From Paenibacillus massiliensis 2301065 = DSM 16942 (GTDB taxonomy: Bacteria > Bacillota > Bacilli > Paenibacillales > Paenibacillaceae), in the NCBI RefSeq assembly GCF_000377505.1, contig NZ_KB898199.1, positions 60,307 to 124,306 on the forward strand: DNA of 64,000 nucleotides. Direction: 5' to 3'. The translations under genes and the position numbers were made by a program. Below the pieces are notes generated by a model that worked only from the letters and a program-made list of their open reading frames with translations, made no database searches and was not told the origin of the DNA. Positions 54,290-62,261 of this stretch are shown piece by piece (positions within the stretch are counted from its first letter, which is position 1; the number at the start of each line of letters is the position of its first letter).

Positions 54290-54291
54290 GC

Positions 54292-54543
54292 GTGGATTGT
54301 GGGGAGCTATACGCGGTTCGAATTAACCGCATAGTAACAGCAGTGCCCTATGTTCCGAAGAGCATTGTTTGGGACTTCAGGCGAATGCTCTGGACTGATG
54401 AGAATGAGAAGGGTACGCAGACAGACGATAAACATGAACGAATAATAGAGCAGATCAAGCATAGAGGTGTTCTTGATGCCATGACCATGGATCAGGAGCA
54501 CCTCTATTTGTATGTGTATACATCATTTACTGAAATGGCGTGA
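54292..54543 (+). CDS. Possible small protein after yitT
   Basis: An 83-codon frame starts with GTG two bases after the yitT stop. Its second half (KHERIIEQIKHRGVLDAMTM, then DQEHLYLYVYTSF) looks protein-like, but no ribosome site is seen and it overlaps the converging ydaT gene by 21 bases. It could be a downstream partner of yitT, the remnant of its missing C-terminal domain, or chance. Confidence 0.35.
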   Translation: MDCGELYAVRINRIVTAVPYVPKSIVWDFRRMLWTDENEKGTQTDDKHERIIEQIKHRGVLDAMTMDQEHLYLYVYTSFTEMA

Positions 54544-54900
54544 CTCCTGAATGCGACCATGCTGATCATGAATAATCACCCGTATGCTCTGGTCTGCAGA
54601 CCAGCACTTGGCTGCTTGAACGGCCTCCGTCTTGGTATGGTGCACAGAAGAGGGATGATCTCGTCCCTGCTCCTTAATCGCCCAGCCTTCCTCGTGGGGA
54701 ACGACATGAATGGGCTCATCCGTCTCGTGTGCGGGATGGTTGCGATTCCATTCCTCAGCCTGAGCCGTTGCAATCGCAATTGCTCTCCCTTCCTCATAGC
54801 CGTTCGATAGGAGGGCATTGGCGATCTCGATCGCCTTGTTGCGCACACGTTCCTCCAGATTTTTCATGGATGGGGGGTAATCCTGCTTGTTCCACGGCAT
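54523..54900 (-). CDS. YdaT-like general stress protein (DUF2188)
   Basis: A protein of 125 residues in two parts: an N-terminal helical segment (MPWNKQDYPPSMKNLEERVR, then GYEEGRAIAIATAQAEEW) that is YdaT-like, and a C-terminal DUF2188 beta unit (IHVVPHEEGWAIKEQG, then TEAVQAAKCWSADQSI). In Bacillus, YdaT belongs to the general stress regulon; its function is unknown. The start at 54900 follows AGGAGGAATGATT; the ATG two codons earlier is too close to the ribosome site. Confidence 0.8.
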   Translation of the reverse strand: MPWNKQDYPPSMKNLEERVRNKAIEIANALLSNGYEEGRAIAIATAQAEEWNRNHPAHETDEPIHVVPHEEGWAIKEQGRDHPSSVHHTKTEAVQAAKCWSADQSIRVIIHDQHGRIQESRHFSK

Positions 54901-55348
54901 AATCATTCCTCCTGTCTCTTCCTTCAGATTACGAAAAATGAGATTGAATCAATGCCCCTAAGGGACGGTAGATATGGAGCTTAGATATATATTACCCTTC
55001 CCATTCGTGGGCAAACGCGGATCGCCGTAATTGTATCTCCAAACTAAGTAGAATCTGTGCCCAGCCGTTAGATGAGAAGGATTTGGCTTGCAGCTATCGG
55101 AAGGAGAAGGGCCACGGATAACAAAGCCACAGGGGATCATCCGACTTTGAAGTTGAATGAAGATCCTGTGGCTTTATTTGTGCGTATTAACAGCAATTCG
55201 AAGCTATATCGTTGACAAGGATAATTTCTCCCCGGGTAAATTCAGTAACACTGTACATGAATTAGTTACTGGAATAGCATCTTACTGGAAAAGCAATTTA
55301 CTTAAAAAAGTATCTTATCTAAAAAAGTATCATTCTGAAAAAAGCACC
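54901..55348. other. 450-base region between ydaT and msrAB
   Basis: No gene supported. It contains a strong orphan hairpin at 55123-55175 (AAAGCCACAGG with CCTGTGGCTTT, followed by ATTTG) that looks like a terminator with no upstream gene, and the start of the 17-base tandem repeat array (from 55260). Confidence 0.5.
55123..55180 (+). terminator. Orphan terminator-like hairpin
   Basis: AAAGCCACAGG pairs with CCTGTGGCTTT (11 bp) across about 30 bases that also contain a GATC/GATC pair. A short T-containing tail follows. No plus-strand gene ends here. Confidence 0.5.
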
Positions 55349-55360
55349 TTACTGAAATAG
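55260..55360. repeat. Degenerate 17-base tandem repeat overlapping the msrAB stop
   Basis: Five to six adjacent copies with consensus near GTATCTTACTGAAAAAA start at about 55260, 55277, 55293, 55310, 55327 and 55344. The last copy includes the msrAB stop codon. Confidence 0.7.
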
Positions 55361-56320
55361 TGAAGCGTACTCTCCATAGCCCTCTTCCTCCAGCTTGTCC
55401 TTAGGAACAAAACGCAGCGCAGCGGAGTTGATGCAGTAGCGCAAGCCATTCTCGCCAGGTCCATCATCGAATACATGGCCAAGATGGGAGTCTCCGATTC
55501 GGCTGCGGACCTCGGTGCGAATCATGAAATGACTAAGATCCGTCTTCTCCTTGATGCTATAGCTGCTCAATGGGCGAGTGAAGCTAGGCCAGCCGCAGCC
55601 TGCATCATACTTGTCCCGTGAGCTGAACAAGGCTTCACCTGAGACGATGTCCACGTAGATGCCTTCATCTTCGTGGTTCCAGAATTCATTCTGGAAGGGA
55701 CGCTCGGTAGCATTGTTCTGGGTGACTTCATATTGCAGCGGTGTCAGCCGTTCCTGGAGGTTGGACTTGTCCAGCTTGCCGGACCAATGATTCTCGATGA
55801 AGTCCTCACGTCCAGAGCCTTTGCGATAGCGTTTGTAGTGCCCTGGATTCTTCTTATGATAGTTTTGATGATATTCCTCTGCTTCATAAAATACAGATGC
55901 TGGTACAATCGGTGTAACGATTGGTTGATCGAATCGTCCACTGTCCGCAAGTGCTTTCTTTGAGGCTTCTGCTTTAAGACGCTGTTCCTCACTATGATAG
56001 AAGATGGCCGTCTGATAGGATTCCCCGCGATCATGGAACTGACCACCAGCATCTGTCGGATTAATCTGTTGCCAGAATAGCTCCAGCAGCTTCTCATAAG
56101 GGAAGACATAAGGATCGAAGGTAATCTGGACAGCCTCGACATGACCTGTCGTATCGGAGCAGACTTCCTCGTAAGTGGGGTTCTCTGTGTGACCACCTGT
56201 GTAGCCAGAACGGACTTTCTTGATTCCTGGCAGATCCTCGAAGGGAGATACCATGCACCAGAAGCATCCACCTGCAAAGGTAGCTAATTCTGTATCGTTG
56301 GGATTTTTAATGATATCCAT
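55349..56320 (-). CDS. msrAB: Peptide methionine sulfoxide reductase MsrA/MsrB fusion
   Basis: A fusion of 323 residues repairing both stereoisomers of oxidised methionine. MsrA (1 to about 160) has FAGGCFWCMVSPFEDL with the catalytic Cys near residue 17. MsrB (about 178-323) has SGEALFSSRDKYDAGCGWPS, LGHVFDDGPGENGLRYCINS with the catalytic Cys, and ALRFVPKDKL. The MsrB zinc cysteines seem to be absent. The ATG has GAACGGAGTGATTATAG upstream. It ends within a tandem repeat. Confidence 0.94.
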   Translation of the reverse strand: MDIIKNPNDTELATFAGGCFWCMVSPFEDLPGIKKVRSGYTGGHTENPTYEEVCSDTTGHVEAVQITFDPYVFPYEKLLELFWQQINPTDAGGQFHDRGESYQTAIFYHSEEQRLKAEASKKALADSGRFDQPIVTPIVPASVFYEAEEYHQNYHKKNPGHYKRYRKGSGREDFIENHWSGKLDKSNLQERLTPLQYEVTQNNATERPFQNEFWNHEDEGIYVDIVSGEALFSSRDKYDAGCGWPSFTRPLSSYSIKEKTDLSHFMIRTEVRSRIGDSHLGHVFDDGPGENGLRYCINSAALRFVPKDKLEEEGYGEYASLFQ

Positions 56321-56428
56321 CTATAATCACTCCGTTCTTGAAGACATGTTATAAGCCGCGGATAATTCCTATCGGGAAATATCCTTAATTTAAATTATAC
56401 TCGAATTGTGCCTCTGAGACCAAACTAG

Positions 56429-57037
56429 CTAGCTACCGTACAACTTTTTGCGCACCAGCATGAAGATGCCAATACTAATCCCGAGGTACAACAGGGCAAG
56501 TGAGACACCAGCCAGTGGGTAGGTGGCCAAGAGACCGCCAGCGAAAGCATAGGCAGTTACACCTGGTAGCTTACCAATACATGTACCAAGTGCGAAGCTG
56601 TGAAAAGGAAAGCGAGCTACCCCGGCATACACATTGACCACCGTCTGGGGGATGAGCGGAAAGAGCCGGGCCAGCAGCACAGAGACGAAGGGGTGACCCT
56701 CCATGACTCGGTTGACCTTGGATAGGGCAGGTGAACGCTGCAAATATGCCTGTCCGCTGGCGCGGAAGAAATAGCGAATCCCTGCGTAGACGGCAAATGC
56801 AGCCAAAGAGCTTCCGGTCCAGCAGATGAGAGCCCCTTGCCATGGGCCGGTTGTATAGGAGATAGCCGCGATCACCAGCTTGTAAGGAAAGACAGGGAGC
56901 AGGGCAAACAGGAATGAGACCAACAGCAATACAGTCCAGGATGCCTGTTGCTCAGTCCATGTCCACAAGCGCTCTCTCTCCAACCATGTCACCAGCAGTA
57001 GCAGGATATATCCACTCACAAAAATCCATTTTTTCAT
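56429..57037 (-). CDS. TVP38/TMEM64 (VTT-domain) membrane protein
   Basis: This membrane protein of 202 residues has about six helices. The VTT/DedA signature is present: FPYKLVIAAISYTTGPWQGA, CWTGSSLAAFAVYAGIRYFF, then VSVLLARLFPLIPQTVVNVY and LGTCIGKLPGVTAYAFAGG. VTT/DedA proteins move or scramble lipids across the membrane. The ATG follows AGGAAAGGATTTATTT. Upstream lies AT-rich repetitive DNA. Confidence 0.88.
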   Translation of the reverse strand: MKKWIFVSGYILLLLVTWLERERLWTWTEQQASWTVLLLVSFLFALLPVFPYKLVIAAISYTTGPWQGALICWTGSSLAAFAVYAGIRYFFRASGQAYLQRSPALSKVNRVMEGHPFVSVLLARLFPLIPQTVVNVYAGVARFPFHSFALGTCIGKLPGVTAYAFAGGLLATYPLAGVSLALLYLGISIGIFMLVRKKLYGS

Positions 57038-57317
57038 AAATAAATCCTTTCCTGAATAAAACCCTAATTAACAACGAATGAATACCTAATAAGTCTCTAA
57101 TAACTCTCCAACAAGTTCCCGAAAAAGTCCTGAACATGCTATAAATAAGATATGAACTAAGTTCTAGATAAGTTCTGAGGAAGTAAACAAGTTTCTAAAA
57201 AGTAAAGCAAGTTCTGGAGGAGCCTTAATATAAGTGCTTACGATCGTGCTCAAAAAATAATGTAAGTGCCGATTCCTTGTTTATGTCATGAATGCTATAA
57301 TATGCCGCATAGAATAA
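57038..57317. other. AT-rich divergent region with degenerate short repeats
   Basis: 280 bases between the VTT gene and the Mn2+ riboswitch. AAGTTCT-like strings (for example AAGTTCCCG, AAGTCCTG, AAGTTCTAG, AAGTTCTGA, AAGTTTCTA, AAGTTCTGG) recur every 10-13 bases from about 57088 to 57215. No gene is seen. Confidence 0.5.
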
Positions 57318-57320
57318 TCC

Positions 57321-57411
57321 CAAAGGGGAGTAGCTCAGACAATAAAGTCGTCATGACGGGTAAATTTGCCCCGGCTTTATTGGCAACGTGACGTTGTAAG
57401 CGAGACCTTTG
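57321..57411 (+). ncRNA. yybP-ykoY Mn2+ riboswitch aptamer
   Basis: CAAAGGGGAGTAGC at the 5' side and AAGCGAGACCTTTG at the 3' side form the conserved P1 and the Mn2+ core. Between them are ATAAAGTCGTCATGACGGG and CCCCGGCTTTATTGG, which form the P3 helix with the conserved loop sequences. The class binds Mn2+ and turns on Mn2+ exporters. It sits upstream of a TerC-family gene, the usual target. Confidence 0.95.
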
Positions 57412-57446
57412 CCTGGAATCTTGAACATTCGGGTAAAGGTCTTTTT
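57403..57446 (+). terminator. Riboswitch-controlled terminator (expression platform)
   Basis: AGACCTTTGCCTG pairs with CGGGTAAAGGTCT (two G-T pairs) and ends in five T residues. Its 5' strand is the 3' strand of aptamer P1, so Mn2+ binding would prevent terminator formation. Confidence 0.85.
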
Positions 57447-57457
57447 GATGTGAATTC

Positions 57458-57500
57458 AAAAGGCGCCGTTCCTGATTGTTCAAGGAGCAAGCGCCTTTTT
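57458..57500 (+). terminator. Second terminator in the TerC leader
   Basis: AAAAGGCGC pairs with GCGCCTTTTT, with an inner TCCT/AGGA stem. It lies 12 bases after the riboswitch terminator and over 100 bases before the TerC start. Confidence 0.8.
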
Positions 57501-57607
57501 GCATGAGTGTTGCGCATAGATCCCGAAAATGATGCAAAATGCTGACATGCATGAATGCGAGTCGCAAAGCTAAGTATAACAAAAAAATGAGGGAGAGTGG
57601 GGAGCGC

Positions 57608-58309
57608 ATGGATTTCATGTCTGTGGAGTTCTGGACAGCACTCATGTCCATCGTAATTATCGACCTGGTGCTTGCTGGCGACAATGCGATTGTCATTGGA
57701 CTTGCTGCGCGTAATGTACGAAAAGAGGATCAAAGGAAGGTGATTTTCTGGGGGACGGTCGGGGCCGTTCTGATTCGTGTTATTGCTACGCTACTGGTCA
57801 CGTATTTGCTGCAAATATACGGCTTGCGATTGATCGGAGGACTGCTGCTCGTCTGGATTGCTTATAAGCTGCTCGTTGAAGAAAGGAAGCATGAAATCTC
57901 GGCAGGAAATCAGATGTGGGCTGCCATTCGTACGATTATTATTGCAGATGCCATGATGGGGCTGGATAATGTACTCGCTGTAGCAGGGGCTGCGCATGGT
58001 GACATGTTTCTGGTCATTCTGGGGCTGGCGATCTCGGTACCGATAATGGTATGGGGGAGCACGATTATCCTTAAGCTTACCGACCGCTTCCCCTATGTAA
58101 TTGCCATCGGGGCTGCTGTACTTGCGTATACCGCTGCCAAAATGATCGTCGCCGAGCCGCTTCTTCATGACTGGTTCGTGAATCCTGTCGTGAAATATGG
58201 CTTCGAGCTTCTTGTTGTCATCGCTGTAGTGCTGTACGGCTGGAATGTGAAGAAAAGACGTGAGAGCAAGATCAAGAGCCGTCCAGTTCGGATTAAAACG
58301 GCGGAGTAA
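57608..58309 (+). CDS. TerC-family Mn2+ exporter
   Basis: This membrane protein of 233 residues has about seven helices. IIDLVLAGDNAIVIGLAARN contains the metal-binding Asp of TerC proteins, and ADAMMGLDNVLAVAGAAHGD is the second repeat with another Asp. Relatives under the same riboswitch (YkoY, YceF) load Mn2+ onto exported proteins or export Mn2+. The start at 57608 follows AGTGGGGAGCGC; upstream in-frame codons lie in the leader. Control by the yybP-ykoY riboswitch is direct evidence for manganese. Confidence 0.9.
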   Translation: MDFMSVEFWTALMSIVIIDLVLAGDNAIVIGLAARNVRKEDQRKVIFWGTVGAVLIRVIATLLVTYLLQIYGLRLIGGLLLVWIAYKLLVEERKHEISAGNQMWAAIRTIIIADAMMGLDNVLAVAGAAHGDMFLVILGLAISVPIMVWGSTIILKLTDRFPYVIAIGAAVLAYTAAKMIVAEPLLHDWFVNPVVKYGFELLVVIAVVLYGWNVKKRRESKIKSRPVRIKTAE

Positions 58310-58450
58310 TCATTACTAGTGCTGCTCCTGAGGGAAGGGGTCCAGCATTTCGGTAGTTGTATCAAGAATGCTACTTCCGGTTGCATCGCTTCTGAAGTTG
58401 GTATACGATTTGGTCACTAGCCAACAGTAGGAAGTGAGAGGAGAAGTACG

Positions 58451-58780
58451 ATGGATGACAGCAATAAGCCTTCCTCAATGGAGGAAGTGATAGCCCAGCA
58501 ATATCGGCAGGAAGAGGATATGATGATTCTTGTCTTTGCCCAGTGGTGCGTGAATCAGGGGTTAGACCCTGAGGTCTTGTATCGACAAGCGTACCCGCAT
58601 CAGGAGAAAAATGAGCGCCTGCAGCGAGTGCTTGAATTGACAGTACCTCGCGAGGAGGCTGGCGATATTCCGGATGATACCGTCCTTGGTGTGCTGTCCA
58701 TGTTCGGTAATGAGGATTTGGCCATGATCGTGGCGGAGGCAAGAGAGCAATTGAACAGAAATCCCGCTAAGCCCGGATGA
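58451..58780 (+). CDS. Small hypothetical protein
   Basis: An acidic protein of 109 residues, helical throughout (SMEEVIAQQYRQEEDMMILV; NERLQRVLELTVPREEAGDI). No membrane segment or signal is present. I do not recognise the family. The ATG follows GTGAGAGGAGAAGTACG, a strong ribosome site, which with the clear terminator supports a real gene. It is followed by a terminator shared with the converging AraC gene. Confidence 0.7.
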   Translation: MDDSNKPSSMEEVIAQQYRQEEDMMILVFAQWCVNQGLDPEVLYRQAYPHQEKNERLQRVLELTVPREEAGDIPDDTVLGVLSMFGNEDLAMIVAEAREQLNRNPAKPG

Positions 58781-58793
58781 TTCCCACCTCAAT

Positions 58794-58840
58794 AACGTAT
58801 GATAATGAGAGCAAGTCTCCCATTGTCATACGTTTTTTTT
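58794..58840. terminator. Bidirectional terminator
   Basis: AACGTATGA pairs with TCATACGTT, extended inward by AATG/CATT, followed by a run of eight T residues. It lies between two converging genes. Confidence 0.88.
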
Positions 58841-58883
58841 GGTTATTGCTCGCGTTAGTTGTTTAACTTATGGGAAAGGGAGC

Positions 58884-59702
58884 TTACAGCTGCTCACGGT
58901 GCTCGGCGCGGTATTGTCTTGGTGATATCCCGTATTTTGCACGGAATACGCGGTGGAAATAAGTATAATTGGCAAATCCGGACGATTCAGCCGCTTGCTC
59001 CAAGGACATCGGGCTGAAAATAATCCGTTCCCGCGCCATATTGAGCCGAACCTCCAGCGCATATCGCATGATGGTGGTATCGAATGTTTCCTTGAACAAA
59101 TGCACGGCACGGGATACGCTGATGCCGAGGTAGCCTGCAACGTCGTCCAGCTTAAAGGCAGTCGAGGCATTTTCCTCAATGTAATGCTTGATCTGGAAGG
59201 CCAGATAGCCGTGCTGGGAGGCAACAGGTTGCTCTGCCAACAGTCGGTCAATCTCGAGACAGAGAATCCGCATGTAATACTCCGAAATCTCAGGGTAAGG
59301 GTTGAATATCCGACGCTGCTGCATGACAATCTGGCGGAATATATTCAGTAGGGATTCGTTCAGTTCTACCCGCATCTTGGCTGGACGTTTACGCTGCTTC
59401 CACCAGGCTTCAGCCCAGGGTCCAGTGAAGAAGATGTGATAATCGCTGCTCTCGATCAGCGTGTCCCCTGTCGCATCCGTTTCGCCGTCAATTGTCAATT
59501 CATAAGGCTCTGAAGGATGAAGGAGCAGCAGATCACCAGCCACCACTTCGACCATATCACTACCGATCCGTGCTCGGCAGCTACCGTCTGTCTGCAGGCG
59601 CAGCATGTAATTACGAATGCCTTCGGGCTGGCTTGAATAATAGGGCCTGCGGTGAAAAGAAAATCCGGCAGTCAGCACCTTACATGATTCATTAGGGGAC
59701 AT
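58884..59702 (-). CDS. AraC-family transcriptional regulator
   Basis: A regulator of 272 residues. An N-terminal cupin-like sensing domain (about 1-160, with AGDLLLLHPSEPYELTID) is followed by two helix-turn-helix units (KLDDVAGYLGISVSRAVHLF, then EQAAESSGFANYTYFHRVFR and KYGISPRQYRAE). It is divergent from the sugar-related genes at 59.9-63 kb and probably activates them in response to a sugar. The start at 59702 follows AAAGGAGTGCTTACA; an earlier in-frame ATG adds ten residues. Confidence 0.88.
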   Translation of the reverse strand: MSPNESCKVLTAGFSFHRRPYYSSQPEGIRNYMLRLQTDGSCRARIGSDMVEVVAGDLLLLHPSEPYELTIDGETDATGDTLIESSDYHIFFTGPWAEAWWKQRKRPAKMRVELNESLLNIFRQIVMQQRRIFNPYPEISEYYMRILCLEIDRLLAEQPVASQHGYLAFQIKHYIEENASTAFKLDDVAGYLGISVSRAVHLFKETFDTTIMRYALEVRLNMARERIIFSPMSLEQAAESSGFANYTYFHRVFRAKYGISPRQYRAEHREQL

Positions 59703-59903
59703 TGTAAGCACTCCTTTGCTTCCATGGTCCAATTCCCGGATATCTGTCCTTATCCCGGAATCATAATCACGGTTACTTGATAAATATTGGCCAGATTGTT
59801 CATGTTCTAATCATATTATTCATTTTATTCGAGGGCTGTACAGAATACCATGAGAGTAGATTGTACACCTCATATAACTGGCATCTGAGGAGTGAAGAAT
59901 ATA

Positions 59904-61013
59904 GTGGAGAGAGTAAAGGCAGGCATTATCGGCTGCGGTCACATTAGTGCCGTATATCTCGAAAATTTGAAGCATAGTCCTTACATCGAAATCGTAGCTG
60001 TTGCTGACCTGCTGGCAGATCGTGCAAGAGCAAGAGCAGAGGAATTCTCTGTTGCAAACGTATACACAGTGGATGAGCTGATTCGAGATTCGTCCATTGA
60101 GCTGGTATTTAATCTGACCGTTCCTGGCAGTCATGCCATGACGGATCTGGCTGTGCTGGAGGCAGGAAAGCATGTATTCAGCGAGAAGCCGCTGGCCGTA
60201 TCTCTTGAGGATGGCAAGCGAGTCCTTGAATGCGCCAGAGAAAAAGGTCTGCTGGTCGGCTGCGCACCGGATACCTTCCTGGGAGCAGGTATTCAGACGG
60301 CACGGAGCGCGATACAACAGGGCATGATCGGACGTCCGATTGCAGCCACGGCTTTCTTTATGGGAAGCGGCCCGGAATGGTGGCATCATGATCCTGAGTT
60401 CTTCTATGCCGCGGGTGGTGGTCCTATGTTTGATATGGGCCCATACTATTTAACAGCCCTTGTGAATCTGCTTGGCTCGATCCGGCGGATTAGCTCCACG
60501 GTCGGAATTCAGATTCCTGATCGAATAATCCATAGTGGGCCGAAGGAAGGAACCCCGCTTCGGGTACAGACTCCGACGCATCTGGCAGGTAACATTGATT
60601 TTCAGAGCGGGGCGATTGCCACTGTCATTACCAGCTTTGATATCCGGGGGGCCTCGGAGCTGCCTTTCATTGAGATCTATGGTACAGAAGGGACAATGAG
60701 CGTTCCTGATCCCAATACGTTTAATGGTGATGTGAAGGTCAGACGCTTCGGTGCGGAAGAGTGGGAGACGGTGGAGCCACTGTTCATATGCTCTCGCAAC
60801 GAGCGCGGATTGGGGGCCTCGGAGATGGTCACAGCCTTGCGAGTAGGTAAGCAGCCGCGAACGAGTGGAGAGCTTGCTTATCACATTCTGGAGGCGATGC
60901 ATGCGTTTCAGCGTTCCTCACTGGAAGGGAAGCACATCATCTTGGATAGCCGTTTCGAACCGGATGAGACCTTGTATTACGGCAATGAGATTCTGGCGAA
61001 GGTTGAAGTCTAG
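59904..61013 (+). CDS. Gfo/Idh/MocA-family NAD(P)-dependent oxidoreductase
   Basis: An oxidoreductase of 369 residues. The Rossmann start is KAGIIGCGHISAVYLENLKH. SEKPLAVSLEDGKRVLE carries the conserved EKP lysine used in catalysis, and GGPMFDMGPYYLTALVNLLG the family's substrate-binding D-x-G-x-H-like region. The substrate is probably a sugar or cyclitol. The start is a GTG at 59904 with AGGAG 9 bases upstream. It is the first gene of the catabolic cluster, divergent from the AraC gene. Confidence 0.88.
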   Translation: MERVKAGIIGCGHISAVYLENLKHSPYIEIVAVADLLADRARARAEEFSVANVYTVDELIRDSSIELVFNLTVPGSHAMTDLAVLEAGKHVFSEKPLAVSLEDGKRVLECAREKGLLVGCAPDTFLGAGIQTARSAIQQGMIGRPIAATAFFMGSGPEWWHHDPEFFYAAGGGPMFDMGPYYLTALVNLLGSIRRISSTVGIQIPDRIIHSGPKEGTPLRVQTPTHLAGNIDFQSGAIATVITSFDIRGASELPFIEIYGTEGTMSVPDPNTFNGDVKVRRFGAEEWETVEPLFICSRNERGLGASEMVTALRVGKQPRTSGELAYHILEAMHAFQRSSLEGKHIILDSRFEPDETLYYGNEILAKVEV

Positions 61014-61250
61014 GTAGACGTTGAAATCAAACGAGCGGCATACAAGGAAAGGTTTCATTCAAAGAGAATTCATAAGAATGAAAAATGTGTTTTTTATGCA
61101 TAAAAGGAAACTTTTTTAACATGACATGCGTATGTAATATTAAAGGCTCGAGACAAGGCAATCCCATTCAGTCGAAAAATATGCTTGATCCATTGAACTT
61201 TACATTATAGTTATTGAATTTCATCCACAGCGACAGGGGAGGATTATTCT

Positions 61251-62219
61251 ATGAAACTTGGCGTATTCTTGGTCTTATTCGGGGACAGATCTTTGGAAGA
61301 AGCATTGGATTTTGCAGCATCCACGGGGGTAACAGCCGTAGAGATTGGAACAGGTGGCAATCCAGGCAAGAAGCATTGTGATCCGGCGGCATTGCTGGAT
61401 AATGATACAGCGATTCAGAATTTCAAGAAGGCGGTGGAATCTCGTGGGCTGACAATCAGTGCCTTAAGCTGTCACGGGAATCCATTGCATCCGCAAAAGC
61501 ATCTGGCACAGCAGGATCATGAAGATTTTATCAACACGGTATTGCTGGCTGAGAAGCTGGAAGTACCTGTTGTGAATACATTCTCCGGCTGTCCGGGGGA
61601 TCATGAGAACGCGAAGTATCCGAACTGGCCCGTAGCTCCGTGGCCGAACGATTATCAGGAGATTTTGAAGTGGCAATGGGAGAATAAAGTTATTCCTTAT
61701 TGGACGGAGACAGGCAAGTTCGCAGCTGAGCATCATGTCAAGATTGGATTGGAGCTGCACGGGGGCTTCTCTGTGCATACGCCTGCTACGTTGTTGCGTT
61801 TGCGTGAAGCTGCAGGAGAAATGATTGGTGCCAATCTCGACCCAAGCCATATGTGGTGGCAGGGTATTGACCCGGTTCAGGCTGTACAGATTCTTGGCCG
61901 TGAAGGAGCGATTCATCATTTCCACGCCAAGGATACCGTCATTGATCCAGTGAATGTCAATAAATACGGCCTGACAGATATGCAGCCTTACACCAATATG
62001 CTGGAGCGTGCGTGGCAGTTCCGTACAGTAGGATTTGGGCATGACATCAAGACGTGGGCGGATATCCTGAGCGCACTTCGTCTTGTAGGCTATGATTATG
62101 TTGTTAGCATTGAGCATGAAGATGGACTGATGTCCATCGAGGAAGGCTTCACCAAGGCGGTTCACAATCTGAAGCAGGTGCTTATGAATGAACCGTTAGG
62201 CGAGATGTGGTGGGTATAA
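61251..62219 (+). CDS. Sugar phosphate isomerase/epimerase (TIM barrel)
   Basis: A protein of 322 residues of the xylose isomerase-like TIM-barrel family. KLGVFLVLFGDRSLEEALDF, TAVEIGTGGNPGKKHCDP, ALSCHGNPLHP, GLELHGGFSVHTP (metal Glu), NLDPSHMWWQ (metal Asp/His) and FHAKDTVIDP are visible. It would interconvert a keto/aldo or epimeric sugar or inosose. The gap of 237 bases before it holds no gene. The ATG follows ACAGGGGAGGATTATTCT. Confidence 0.88.
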   Translation: MKLGVFLVLFGDRSLEEALDFAASTGVTAVEIGTGGNPGKKHCDPAALLDNDTAIQNFKKAVESRGLTISALSCHGNPLHPQKHLAQQDHEDFINTVLLAEKLEVPVVNTFSGCPGDHENAKYPNWPVAPWPNDYQEILKWQWENKVIPYWTETGKFAAEHHVKIGLELHGGFSVHTPATLLRLREAAGEMIGANLDPSHMWWQGIDPVQAVQILGREGAIHHFHAKDTVIDPVNVNKYGLTDMQPYTNMLERAWQFRTVGFGHDIKTWADILSALRLVGYDYVVSIEHEDGLMSIEEGFTKAVHNLKQVLMNEPLGEMWWV

Positions 62220-62261
62220 CAGCTTGGGAGACAACAGGGGCAATATTTAGGGGGATAAGTT

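Noticed and set aside
54958..55140. 60-codon minus-strand frame
   Set aside because: No ribosome site, and it covers one strand of the orphan hairpin; probably chance.
55157..55360. 67-codon plus-strand frame
   Set aside because: Its second half is just the 17-base tandem repeat read in frame; no ribosome site.
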